64,000 nt of DNA from Phycisphaerales bacterium. Its GTDB lineage: Bacteria; Planctomycetota; Phycisphaerae; Phycisphaerales; UBA1924. Below are positions 1-10,125 of this stretch, piece after piece. Every line of letters starts with the position of its first letter. The stretch's first letter is position 1. The translations under genes and the position numbers were made by a program. Where the stretch lies: assembly GCA_016709445.1 (NCBI GenBank), contig JADJMV010000006.1:186001-250000 (forward strand), in the 5' to 3' direction. The notes below the pieces were generated by a model, which saw only the letters and a list, made by a program, of their open reading frames with translations, was not told the origin of the DNA and made no database searches.

Positions 1-1003
1 GGCGTCTCGGCTGAACTCCTCGGACCTCGCGGGCTACGACGTCGTGATCGTGGCCGAACCCGAGCGGGTACGGGACGAAGGCTGGAGCGCCGTCGGGACC
101 TTTGCCGGTCGGGGCGGAACGGTCGTGCTGTTTGCCGCCAAGACCGATGGCGCCCAGCTCTGGGTGCAGCCTGCCGAGTCGGCGCTCGGTCTCGACTGGG
201 TTGTTGATCGCGAGGCGACCGTCACGGCGCAATCCGATCGCACCCTCACCGCGCCCGAGGCAGGGGCGTTGGATCTCTTCTGGTACCTGCGAGGGGAACT
301 CGCCGATCTGGCGGCGACGGTGAGCGTCGAGCGCACGCTCGGCGTGTCCGGCGACGGCGGGATCGTGCTGGCCACGGGCGATGCCCGCCCCGTTCTTCTG
401 ATCCGGCAGGGCCGGGGCGAACGCGGCGGCGTGGTCGCGATGTTCACGGTCGCCCTCGACCTCGCCTGGACCGACCTGCCCGCCCGCCCCCTCATGGTGC
501 CCCTCCTCCAGGAGTTGATCAGGGGCAGCGCGGGGCGTTTCGGGGCGACAGGAGCCATCGTCGCGGGAGCCAGGGCAAGAGGCCCGATCGGCGCCATCGA
601 ACTTCAGGGGCTTGCTGAAGGGGCCCCCGTGCTCAGCGCTGAAGCCGCCACGGGAACCACGCGAGAGCCGGTCCGTCACGCCGGAGCCTACCAGGCCATC
701 GACGCGACCGGCGGATCCCTGGGCGTTGTGACCGTCCTCCCCGACGCACCGGCAGCTGCGGCTGGCGTCGTGCCTGCCGACCGCGTCGCGGCATGGCTCG
801 GCGCGTCGACGTCGGGCTCGTTTGCCTGGGATGAGGCCCGACCGGGCGATGGCGGCGAATCAAGGGTGCGTTCGACCGAGGCCGGACCCGGTCTCGCCCT
901 GCTCATGGGTGCGCTCGCGCTTGCGTGCGTGGAACTCGCCCTCGGCCGGCTTTTCAGCCACGCCGCCTCCGGGCGCGCCCCGGCCGCGGAGGGCGCGGCA
1001 TGA
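1..1003 (+). CDS. BatA-like membrane protein, C-terminal part (5' end outside window)
   Basis: The reading frame is open from base 2 with no stop, so the gene starts before the window; about 333 residues are visible. The visible part has a Rossmann-like stretch (GYDVVIVAEPERV, then GTVVLF), a long non-membrane region, and one hydrophobic helix close to the C terminus (LALLMGALALACVELALGR). This resembles the end of BatA/N-terminal double-transmembrane proteins that sit next to vWA proteins in Planctomycetota. The stop overlaps the next start in an ATGA, so the two are translationally coupled. The family assignment is inferred mainly from the neighbour; no catalytic motif is visible. Confidence 0.6.
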   Translation, partial: ASRLNSSDLAGYDVVIVAEPERVRDEGWSAVGTFAGRGGTVVLFAAKTDGAQLWVQPAESALGLDWVVDREATVTAQSDRTLTAPEAGALDLFWYLRGELADLAATVSVERTLGVSGDGGIVLATGDARPVLLIRQGRGERGGVVAMFTVALDLAWTDLPARPLMVPLLQELIRGSAGRFGATGAIVAGARARGPIGAIELQGLAEGAPVLSAEAATGTTREPVRHAGAYQAIDATGGSLGVVTVLPDAPAAAAGVVPADRVAAWLGASTSGSFAWDEARPGDGGESRVRSTEAGPGLALLMGALALACVELALGRLFSHAASGRAPAAEGAA

Positions 1004-3342
1004 CCCAGCTCTTCGCGAAGCTCTTCGGTCTCGACGGCCTCCGCCCCGGCGAGGACGGCGTCCGCCTCGGCTTCTCCCACGCGCTCCCCGCTTGGATCTG
1101 GGCACCCATTGTCGTCGCAGCGGTCCTCCTCGCCATCTGGAGCTATTGGCGCCTCGAGGGCCGGCGCAGCGGGCGCGTGGTCCTTGCCGCGTGCCGGGCG
1201 TTGCTCCTCGTGCTTCTCGCCGTCCTCGCGGCCGGCCCCCGGCTGGTGCGAGAGAACGAGCGGACCGAGCGCGACTGGGTCGCCGTGCTCCTCGACCGCT
1301 CGGGCTCCATGGCGATCCCCGACGGCGGTGCCAACCGCACCCGCGAAGCCCAGCTTGAGGCGGCCGCCAGCTCGCCCGCCTGGGCCAAGATCGCCGAGTC
1401 CCACGAACTCCTCTGGTTGGGCTTCGACGCCGACGCGTACGAACTCCCCCGCACCGCCGCACTAGGTGAAGCAGCCGGCGCCCGCACCCGTCTGGGTGCT
1501 TCTCTTTCTGGCGCAATCGCCAAGCTGTCGGGACGACCCATCTCGGGCGTCGTGGTCGTTTCCGACGGCCGCACGAGCGATCCCCCCGAAGGGCCGGCGC
1601 TCCGTGAACTGACCTCGCAGAAGGTCCCGGTGTTCACGGTCCCGCTCGGCAGCGAACAAGCGCTGCTGGATCTTGCGCTGCAATCGGTCGATGCGCCAAG
1701 CTCGGCGTTCGTGGGTGATTTCATTCCAGTGACGGCCCGGGTGGTCGCCCGGGGCGGCGAGGCGGGCGCCGCGCCCGCCGCGCGCGTCACGCTCACCGAT
1801 CCCGTGACCGGTGAGACGATCGACTCTCGGGAACTCCCGCCCGACGCCTGGCACGATGGCGTCGCCGAGGTCCACCTGGCCGCACGCCCGGAGGAGGCCG
1901 GCGCCGCCCGGTGGTCCGTCCGGGTCGAGTCGGCGGGGGGCGATGTGCTCCCAGGAAACAACGAACGGGGCGTCGAGGTCGAGCTGGTCGACAGGCCGCT
2001 CCGTGTCGCCTATTTCGACGGCTATCCGCGATGGGAATACCGGTTTGTCAAGGACCTGCTGGTGCGGGAGAAATCCGTCAAGTCGAGCGTCATGCTGCTC
2101 GCGACCGACCGCCGCTACATCCAGGAGGGCAATGTCGGCCTCGCCCATGTGCCGCGCTCCAGCGGTGAATGGTCGGAGTTTGATGTCATCGTGCTCGGCG
2201 ACGTGCGCCCCGACGCCTTCACGCCCGAGCAGCTCGAGCAGATCCGCGAGGTCGTCACCGAGCGGGGCACCGGCCTCCTCTGGATCGCCGGCCCCGGTTC
2301 GACCCCATGGCTCTGGGCCTCCACGCCCCTCCGTGACCTCCTCCCCTTCTCGCCGACACTGAGCGACAGCCCCGGCGCCCCCCGTGCCTACGCCGCAGCC
2401 GCCACGCCGATCACCCTCCGACCCGAGCCCGCCGCCGCCCGCCTCGGCGTGCTGGAGATGGGGGATGGCGCAGGCGCGGGCTGGCCCGCCCGGCTGAGCG
2501 ATCCCTCCACCGGCTGGTCGGTGCTGCGATGGTCGATCGCCCTCGACCGTGCGGCCATCAAGCCCACGGCCGAAATCCTCGCCGATGGTGTTCCAATCTC
2601 CGGCGCCGGCGATCCCTCGCCCACGGTGGTCACGATGCGGTTCGGCGCAGGGCGCGTGGTCTTCGTCGGGAGCGACGAACTCTGGCGATGGCGCACACAG
2701 GCGGCGGCGGGCGCTCCCGAACGGTTCTACCTCCCGCTGGTGCGGCTCGCCGGACGCGGCAGTCTGGCCCGCGCCGGCCGACCCGTCGTGCTCGAAGCGG
2801 CGCCGGCGACAGTCGGTGTCGAGACGCCCGTCCGCATCAGCGCAACTCTGCTCGACCAGTCCCTCGTCGACGCCGCGCCGCCCTCAGTCGGCGTGAGGAT
2901 TACGCGCAAGGCCTCGGGAGGATCGACCGACGAGGAGGCGACCTCGATCAGACTCGGCTCCGAGGGCTCCGGCGGCAGTGCCGCGTCCTTCGCCTCAAGC
3001 TGGGTCGCGCCGGGCCCCGGCGAGTATGTTGTCGAGGCGACAGATCCGCTCTTGGCATCCAGCGGCGCCAAGGCCGAGTTCCGGGTGCTCTCACCCGACG
3101 ACGAGATGCGGACGCCAGAGGCCGACCACGCCCTCCTCGCGGAGCTTGCCCAACGCACCGGCGGCGCGGTCGTGCCGCCCGACCGCCTCGACGAACTGGA
3201 CGGCCTCCTCCCCAATCGCTCCATCGTCATCGCCGGCGAGCCCGACGTCGAGACGCTCTGGGACAAGCCGATCGTTCTCGCCGTGCTCGTGCTCCTTCTC
3301 ACCGGCGAGTGGGTGGGCCGTCGCCTCCTCAAGCTCGTCTGA
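1000..3342 (+). CDS. vWA-domain membrane protein
   Basis: A 780-residue protein whose ATG at 1000 overlaps the preceding stop. Two hydrophobic helices lie at about residues 30-50 and 58-80, followed by a von Willebrand A domain with a metal-ion adhesion motif DRSGSM at residues 99-104, a predicted extracytoplasmic glutamine-amidotransferase-like middle region (FDVIVLGDVRPDAF), and a final helix with a basic tail at about 757-780. vWA proteins of this layout bind partners through a Mg-dependent site and often accompany BatA and MoxR-type genes. The substrate or partner is unknown. Codon use and frame are clean throughout. Confidence 0.8.
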   Translation: MTQLFAKLFGLDGLRPGEDGVRLGFSHALPAWIWAPIVVAAVLLAIWSYWRLEGRRSGRVVLAACRALLLVLLAVLAAGPRLVRENERTERDWVAVLLDRSGSMAIPDGGANRTREAQLEAAASSPAWAKIAESHELLWLGFDADAYELPRTAALGEAAGARTRLGASLSGAIAKLSGRPISGVVVVSDGRTSDPPEGPALRELTSQKVPVFTVPLGSEQALLDLALQSVDAPSSAFVGDFIPVTARVVARGGEAGAAPAARVTLTDPVTGETIDSRELPPDAWHDGVAEVHLAARPEEAGAARWSVRVESAGGDVLPGNNERGVEVELVDRPLRVAYFDGYPRWEYRFVKDLLVREKSVKSSVMLLATDRRYIQEGNVGLAHVPRSSGEWSEFDVIVLGDVRPDAFTPEQLEQIREVVTERGTGLLWIAGPGSTPWLWASTPLRDLLPFSPTLSDSPGAPRAYAAAATPITLRPEPAAARLGVLEMGDGAGAGWPARLSDPSTGWSVLRWSIALDRAAIKPTAEILADGVPISGAGDPSPTVVTMRFGAGRVVFVGSDELWRWRTQAAAGAPERFYLPLVRLAGRGSLARAGRPVVLEAAPATVGVETPVRISATLLDQSLVDAAPPSVGVRITRKASGGSTDEEATSIRLGSEGSGGSAASFASSWVAPGPGEYVVEATDPLLASSGAKAEFRVLSPDDEMRTPEADHALLAELAQRTGGAVVPPDRLDELDGLLPNRSIVIAGEPDVETLWDKPIVLAVLVLLLTGEWVGRRLLKLV

Positions 3343-3351
3343 CCCGACCAC

Positions 3352-3565
3352 CAGAGCCGCGTGCGTGAGCCCGCGAGATGAGGGTCGGCACGCCCCCCGC
3401 CCCTGTCCGATCAGAGCCGCGTGCGTGAGCACGCGGATGGGGCGTCTATCATGCCCCCCGCCCCAAGCTCGTGGGCACACGGACCCAGCGCAAACTCGCC
3501 GTCCTGGTCCGATGACCTCCCACCTCTGTGCGCACCCACCGCGTGCTCACGCACGCGGCTCTGAT
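3352..3565. repeat. 60-bp tandem intergenic repeat plus inverted copy
   Basis: The unit beginning CAGAGCCGCGTGCGTGAGC occurs at 3352 and 3412, exactly 60 bases apart, each followed by a degenerate copy ending CCCCCCGCCCC. A third copy in inverted orientation lies at 3539-3565; it matches the second copy over 27 bases (3410-3436), so the two could form a long stem. No gene is visible between the vWA stop and RNase P RNA. Confidence 0.85.
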
Positions 3566-3580
3566 GGGACTACCATCCAT

Positions 3581-4012
3581 CGGCGTGGCAAAGCGGCCGC
3601 GGGAGGGGGTGACCCCGACTGAGGAAAGTCCGAGCACGACAGGACACGGTGGTGGGTAACGCCCACCCGCCCCTTGGTCCGGGGCGAGGGAAAGTGCCAC
3701 AGAAAGCAAACCGCCGATGGCCCGGGGCAACCGGGGAACAGGCAAGGGTGAAACGGTGGGGTAAGAGCGCACCGCCCGGCTGGTGACAGCCGGGGCACGG
3801 TAAACCCCACCGCGTGCAAGCCCAAGCAGCTCCCAGGCCTGTCCGGTCAATGGGGGCGGGTAGGGTGCTCGGGGCCTTGAGCCCCGGACCGCGTCGGCAA
3901 CGGCGCGGCGAGAGAAATGGCCGCTCGGGTCGGCAGGCCTCCGCGTGAGCCCCCGTCAAAGGGCGCGGAGGAACCACCGGCGACGACAGAACTCGGCTTA
4001 CCAGCCACGCCG
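3581..4012 (+). ncRNA. rnpB: RNase P RNA, bacterial class A
   Basis: This is the catalytic RNA that trims the 5' leader of pre-tRNAs. The universally conserved blocks are all present in order: GAGGAAAGTCC at 3621, the ACAG and GGGTAAGAGCGCACCG region near 3761, GGTAAACCCCA near 3800, and ACAGAACTCGGCTTA at 3986-4000. The ends are set by the P1 helix: CGGCGTGGC at 3581-3589 is perfectly complementary to GCCACGCCG at 4004-4012. The length of about 430 bases is normal for class A. It is followed by a strong hairpin. Confidence 0.97.
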
Positions 4013-4024
4013 GACCACTGTGAC

Positions 4025-4052
4025 GCGGGCCCCCGGGAGACCGGGGGCCCGC
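4025..4052 (+). terminator. GC-rich hairpin after RNase P RNA
   Basis: GCGGGCCCCCGG and CCGGGGGCCCGC form a perfect 12-bp stem with a GAGA loop. The following GGCCATTT has only a short T run, so it may be an intrinsic terminator with a weak tail or a processing/stability hairpin. Confidence 0.6.
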
Positions 4053-4087
4053 GGCCATTTGACTCGCGGCTTCCCCATGAGACGTAT

Positions 4088-4118
4088 TTGACCTATACGA
4101 CTTAGTCTAGTAGACTAA
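4088..4118 (+). promoter_or_regulatory. Promoter and palindromic operator of the toxin-antitoxin operon
   Basis: TTGACC (4088-4093) and TAGACT (4111-4116) are separated by 17 bases and look like a sigma-70 type promoter. A perfect palindrome TTAGTCTA-G-TAGACTAA (4102-4118) covers the -10 element, the place where Phd-type antitoxins usually bind to autoregulate. The antitoxin ATG at 4123 falls where transcription should start, and no Shine-Dalgarno sequence precedes it, so the mRNA may be leaderless. Confidence 0.7.
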
Positions 4119-4122
4119 TGTT

Positions 4123-4362
4123 ATGGAGATCATCAACACCCACGAAGCCAAGACCCACCTCTCCCGGTTGCTCGACCGGGCCGCGAAGGGGGAGGAGTTC
4201 ATCATCGCCAAGGCCGGCAAGCCGGTTGCGCGGCTGATCGGCTACCGGGAGGAGGCCGCGGCGCGGACCGGGGGCCAATGGAAGGGGCTCGTCCGGATCG
4301 GCCCCGACTTCGACGCCCCGCTGCCGCCGGACATCGCCGAGGCGTTCGGGATGGCGTCGTGA
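4123..4362 (+). CDS. Phd/YefM-family antitoxin
   Basis: A 79-residue protein with the typical start of prevent-host-death antitoxins (MEIINTHEAKTHLSRLLDR) followed by GEEFIIAKAGKPVARLIGY. The N-terminal part of this family forms a DNA-binding dimer that represses its own operon, and the C-terminal tail wraps and inhibits the toxin. The stop overlaps the toxin start as TGATG, and a palindrome lies on the promoter, both as expected for a type II module. The cognate partner is the PIN-domain protein just downstream. Confidence 0.93.
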   Translation: MEIINTHEAKTHLSRLLDRAAKGEEFIIAKAGKPVARLIGYREEAAARTGGQWKGLVRIGPDFDAPLPPDIAEAFGMAS

Positions 4363-4742
4363 TGGCGGGTTATCTGCTCGACACGCACGTGCTGCTTTGG
4401 TGGCTGGCCGAACCGGAGCGGCTGTCGGCAGAGGCGACGCGGGTGATCGCCGACGGAGCCAACACGCTCTATTTCAGCGCAGCCGGCGCGTGGGAGATGG
4501 CGATCAAGAAGACACTCGGGCGGCTCGACTATCCCGGCAATCTGCCGGAGGTATTGGCCGAGAACCGCATCGACCCGCTGCCGATCACGCCCGCCCACGC
4601 GCTCGCCGTGGCCGACCTGCCCCTGCACCACCGCGACCCGTTCGATCGCATCCAGGTCGCGCAGGCGCGCCTGGAGGGGCTGGCGATCATCACGCGCGAC
4701 GCGGAATTTGACGCTTACGGCGTGAAACTCGTCCAGGGCTGA
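4362..4742 (+). CDS. VapC-type PIN-domain toxin
   Basis: The ATG at 4362 overlaps the antitoxin stop by one base and gives a 126-residue protein, the normal length for a VapC ribonuclease. The acidic residues expected for the metal-binding active site are present: D7 (LLDTHVLLWWL), E45 (AWEMAIKK), D92/D95 (HRDPFDRIQVAQA) and D113 (ITRDAEF). Such toxins cleave RNA, often tRNA or rRNA, when the antitoxin is degraded. The upstream frame stays open, but the coupled start fits the family N terminus best. The target RNA cannot be read from sequence. Confidence 0.93.
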   Translation: MAGYLLDTHVLLWWLAEPERLSAEATRVIADGANTLYFSAAGAWEMAIKKTLGRLDYPGNLPEVLAENRIDPLPITPAHALAVADLPLHHRDPFDRIQVAQARLEGLAIITRDAEFDAYGVKLVQG

Positions 4743-4823
4743 CGGACCGCCGGCAATGTCAGAAGTCGGACTACCACCCGCGCGGAACGGCCGCTTCGCG
4801 AAGAGACGAATGCCCATGGGACT

Positions 4824-5234
4824 CTATGGGATAAGGTCCCTGACCAAGACGGACGTCCACCACATTCCCAGCATCAACTCCAGGAGATTAGCCAAAAGGA
4901 GTGCGCCCGCGGCCACTCGATGCCCGCGGCGGGCTGGTCGCGCCGAGCGGGTGTCCGCCAAGAGCACGTGGATCGAGGCGACATTCAGGACCAAGCCGCC
5001 AGGCGGAAAAACGGCGTAGAGCGGCGCCGCGCCCAGCGTGAGCCACAATGCGTACCGAAGTCTGTTCATACTCGCGCGCGCCCACGCGATGAGTTCCTTG
5101 GTCGTGGGCCATATCGGTGTGCCGCATTCAGGACAGACCGCCTCGACGCGCATGCCGGTGAGGTCGTACCCACACCTGCGGCAGCGCGGTACGGGCGATC
5201 CTTCGCGATGGCGATCGGCGGTATCCCTGCACAT
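4824..5234 (-). CDS. Zinc-ribbon membrane protein (CxxCGYDLTG type)
   Basis: A 136-residue protein with two CxxC knuckles, C18/C21 and C34/C37 in CRRCGYDLTG...CPECG, then two hydrophobic segments at about residues 64-95 and 108-130. The CGYDLTG zinc-ribbon is a recurring feature of Phycisphaerae membrane proteins; its role is not known. The ATG at 5234 overlaps the upstream gene's stop (TGATG), supporting this start over one 21 bases further upstream and indicating co-translation with the methyltransferase. Confidence 0.8.
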   Translation of the reverse strand: MCRDTADRHREGSPVPRCRRCGYDLTGMRVEAVCPECGTPIWPTTKELIAWARASMNRLRYALWLTLGAAPLYAVFPPGGLVLNVASIHVLLADTRSARPARRGHRVAAGALLLANLLELMLGMWWTSVLVRDLIP

Positions 5235-6010
5235 CACTTGCTCCCTGCCACGCACACAACAAAGCTGTCCTCCACATCCCCGTCACCCGTCACCGGCAGC
5301 GCGTACGCATTCCCCTCCTCGTCCGTCGCGTCAGGCGTCCTGTCGTAGACCTCGGTCGCCGCGAACCCCGCCTCGGCCATCGCGTCCCGCAGTTCGGGCA
5401 CGCTCCACAGGCGCCAGCGGTAGACGAACGCCTCCGGCAGCCGCTGCTCGACCCGCCGCCCGCGGCGCACCTCGAAGTGGAGCACGTCGGTGACCATCCC
5501 CGTCAGCGGGTTGGCCTCGCGCTGCTCCCAGGTGTAGCGGGCGGTGCGTCCGTCGGGCAGCTCGTGGTCGCGTTCCACCTCGCCCGTGAGGAAGGCCGAC
5601 TCACCGCCGTAGGTCTCGCAGGCGAACACGCCGGCGGGGGCGAGGCGGGCGAGGCGGCGGAGATAGGCGACCAGCTCGCGCGCGTGCAGGTAGCCGATGG
5701 AGAAGTTGCCGACGAAGAGGATGTCGCAGGCGGGCTCCACCGGGGCCGCGGCCCGGACATCGCCGACGATGCGGGTGATGCGGGGGTGGGGGGGTCGGCG
5801 GTGGAGGGTGGCCCCGTCGAGATCGATCGCGACGGCGCGGGCGTCGGGCGAGGATTCGGCCCACAGAGACGAGAGCGCGCCCGTCCCGGCGAAATCCTCA
5901 CCCAACACACGGGGCGAGCCGCCGTGGATCGCTCGGAGTGTGGGGAGCATCTGCGCGGGCGACTGGACGCACAGCTCGTAGAGGTCGTGCTTGTCGAGTT
6001 CGGGTCGCAA
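5234..6010 (-). CDS. Class I SAM-dependent methyltransferase
   Basis: About 258 residues if started at the TTG at 6010 (RPELDKHDLYELCVQSPAQ). The glycine-rich motif I is GEDFAGTGALSSLW, the acidic end of strand 2 is AVAIDLD, and a later DILFVGNFSIGYL strand fits a Rossmann methyltransferase fold. The substrate is unknown. The frame can be extended to 6085, but that extension (SSSAVSANSAVKH) is encoded by a CCGCCGAG-type intergenic repeat, so the shorter start is preferred. It is followed without a gap by the zinc-ribbon gene. Confidence 0.75.
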   Translation of the reverse strand: MRPELDKHDLYELCVQSPAQMLPTLRAIHGGSPRVLGEDFAGTGALSSLWAESSPDARAVAIDLDGATLHRRPPHPRITRIVGDVRAAAPVEPACDILFVGNFSIGYLHARELVAYLRRLARLAPAGVFACETYGGESAFLTGEVERDHELPDGRTARYTWEQREANPLTGMVTDVLHFEVRRGRRVEQRLPEAFVYRWRLWSVPELRDAMAEAGFAATEVYDRTPDATDEEGNAYALPVTGDGDVEDSFVVCVAGSK

Positions 6011-6014
6011 GTGT

Positions 6015-6141
6015 TTCACCGCCGAGTTCGCCGAGACCGCCGAGGAAGACACCTGCGCCGGCACGGATCGCCCCCACGCCCTCATTCCGGGCCTACTCCG
6101 CTCCTCCCTCGGCGCTCTCAGCGTCCTCGGCGGTGGACTTC
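6015..6141. repeat. Inverted pair of short-period CCGCCGAG repeats
   Basis: The plus strand has TTCACCGCCGAGTTCGCCGA and a further GACCGCCGAG at 6015-6048; a related array (CCGCCGAGGACGCTGAGAGC on the minus strand) lies at about 6104-6141. The period is about 9-12 bases. The second copy encodes the tail STAEDAESAEGG of the upstream membrane protein, and the first reads through the upstream extension of the methyltransferase frame. Confidence 0.65.
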
Positions 6142-6926
6142 TTCTTCGCGCTGACGGTCAGTCGCGCCGGGTGCCCCCACCACGAGTTGTCGCCGCCCGG
6201 CTCCGGCAGGTGCGCCTCAATCCGCCGGACGACCTCCGCCATGCCGCTGCCCGCGGGGGCCCACGCTTCCTCGACATCGGGGAAGTCGTGCTTGCAGTTC
6301 TCGCACTTCTTGGCCGAGTCGAAGCGGATCGGGCACCAGAACGTCTCGACGTTGCGGAGCATCTCGCCGCCGAGGGCCCAGATGCCGGTCATCCAGTCGC
6401 AGTAGAGGCACCAGATCAGGTCGTGGCCGACGAGCCCCTCGAACTTGTGGCGGCTCACGTTGACCCACTCGGCGGGCTTGTACTTCGGCAGGCGGACCAG
6501 CCACGTCAGCGGCGGATAGACGATGTACTCGGCCACCCGGATGACCCAGAACACCGGCACCGCCAGGGCTGTCCACCACACCGCGGCGTGATTGCGCGCC
6601 GGCCCCACGGCCCGGTTGAGCGTGTGGACGATCCGCGGCCCCTTGAGGTGCTTGCGATTGCCCAATTCGTGAAGCACCGTCCACACCATCACCGCCAGCA
6701 CCTGCCCGACCACGGCCGCGAGAAACCCGAGCAGGGCCGCCAGCCCGCGGCTCTCAACGCCCCCGAAGACCCGGGGCCCCGCGATCGCGCCCGCGATCAT
6801 CGGCCCGGCCGTGAAGTACGTGATCGCGAGGTCCAACCCCGGCGCCCTGCAGAGCCAGAGCGAGACCGCCCTCCCCGCCGGGCCCAGGCGCGGTACGAGA
6901 TGCACGACGGCCGCGCCGGCGAGCAC
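6093..6926 (-). CDS. Membrane protein with two CxxC motifs, function unknown
   Basis: A 277-residue protein from the GTG at 6926. Several hydrophobic segments fill the first 140 residues, including GLAALLGFLAAVVGQVLAVMVW and AVWWTALAVPVFWVIRVAEYIVY. A soluble C-terminal half carries CLYC (about residue 185) and CENC (about residue 222), likely a zinc or redox site. The last 15 residues come from an intergenic-type repeat. No ATG is in frame nearby and no good ribosome site was seen, so the start is uncertain. I do not recognise the family. Confidence 0.65.
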   Translation of the reverse strand: MLAGAAVVHLVPRLGPAGRAVSLWLCRAPGLDLAITYFTAGPMIAGAIAGPRVFGGVESRGLAALLGFLAAVVGQVLAVMVWTVLHELGNRKHLKGPRIVHTLNRAVGPARNHAAVWWTALAVPVFWVIRVAEYIVYPPLTWLVRLPKYKPAEWVNVSRHKFEGLVGHDLIWCLYCDWMTGIWALGGEMLRNVETFWCPIRFDSAKKCENCKHDFPDVEEAWAPAGSGMAEVVRRIEAHLPEPGGDNSWWGHPARLTVSAKKKSTAEDAESAEGGAE

Positions 6927-7002
6927 GGCGGCCAGGGTGATGAGGGCGATCTGGGAGGAATAGCATGGCCGCGAGTTTACGCTCGCGCGGGCCGCAACGA
7001 AA

Positions 7003-7028
7003 GCCGGCCCGGGATGAACCGGGCCGGC
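7003..7028 (-). terminator. Intrinsic terminator of hppA
   Basis: GCCGGCCCGG and CCGGGCCGGC form a 10-bp stem around a 6-base loop, 29 bases past the hppA stop. On the minus strand the stem is followed by TTTCGTT, a short T-rich tail. Confidence 0.75.
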
Positions 7029-7056
7029 GTCGGAAAGTCCCGATGTGCGAGGGAGA

Positions 7057-9654
<2,598 letters not shown>

Positions 9655-9730
9655 GTTTCGCTTCCTATGCAATTCGGGGATTCGACGCGAAAAGGGCCGC
9701 CCACAGACAGCCCGTTCCAGGGAAGTGCAG

Positions 9731-9759
9731 ATTGTGGGGCATTCTCCCGGGGCCGTCAA
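9731..9759 (-). promoter_or_regulatory. Promoter of hppA
   Basis: On the minus strand TTGACG (9759-9754) and CACAAT (9736-9731) are exactly 17 bases apart, about 75 bases before the chosen GTG start. This fits a sigma-70 type promoter and argues against the longer hppA reading frame. Confidence 0.6.
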
Positions 9760-9796
9760 GCCGCCGGGGTCCTCCGGCCACGAGACCGCGACGCGA

Positions 9797-9997
9797 TCAT
9801 CGGCCCCCGACGGGGGCATCGGTACGAAACTTGCGCCCCACCGACTTACGAGCCGCGCGACGGCGACGCTCGGAGGGCTTCTCGTAGTATTCCTTGCGGC
9901 GGATGTCCTGGTCAGGCCTTCCTTCTCGCAGAGCTTCTGAGCCGCTTCATCATGCCTTCAACGTGCTCGCCGCCCCTCGCCTTGATCCGATCGCCAT
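9797..9997 (-). CDS. rpsU: 30S ribosomal protein S21, broken by three single-base deletions
   Basis: Reading the minus strand from the ATG at 9997 gives MAI, then in shifted frames IKARGGEHVEGMMKRL, KLCEKEGLT and QDIRRKEYYEKPSERRRRAARKS, ending GRKFRTDAPVGGR-stop at 9797. This is unmistakably S21, a small basic subunit protein involved in initiation. Each frame change is restored by adding one base (after GCGATC, at CTCAGAAG, and at CTGACCAGG). Because S21 is normally a needed ribosomal protein, sequence error is more likely than gene decay. Length and residues otherwise match the family. Confidence 0.85.
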
Positions 9998-10084
9998 GCA
10001 AACTCGCCGCCGCGCGCGCGGCTGGGATGAGTACCTTCTCCTCGGAGCCCCCCGGGGTTTCTCATCGGCCCTCCCAGGGTCCCA

Positions 10085-10113
10085 AGTAAAGGTCCACCAT
10101 CGCCGGGGATCAA
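10085..10113 (-). promoter_or_regulatory. Possible promoter of rpsU
   Basis: On the minus strand TTGATC (10113-10108) and TTTACT (10090-10085) lie 17 bases apart, about 90 bases before the rpsU start. Both boxes match four of six consensus bases; the region also has indel errors, so this is tentative. Confidence 0.35.
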
Positions 10114-10125
10114 GTCCGAATCGGT

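Noticed and set aside
9797..9997. Programmed frameshifting in rpsU
   Set aside because: Three separate shifts in 66 codons with no slippery site or hairpin; neighbouring essential genes show the same fault.
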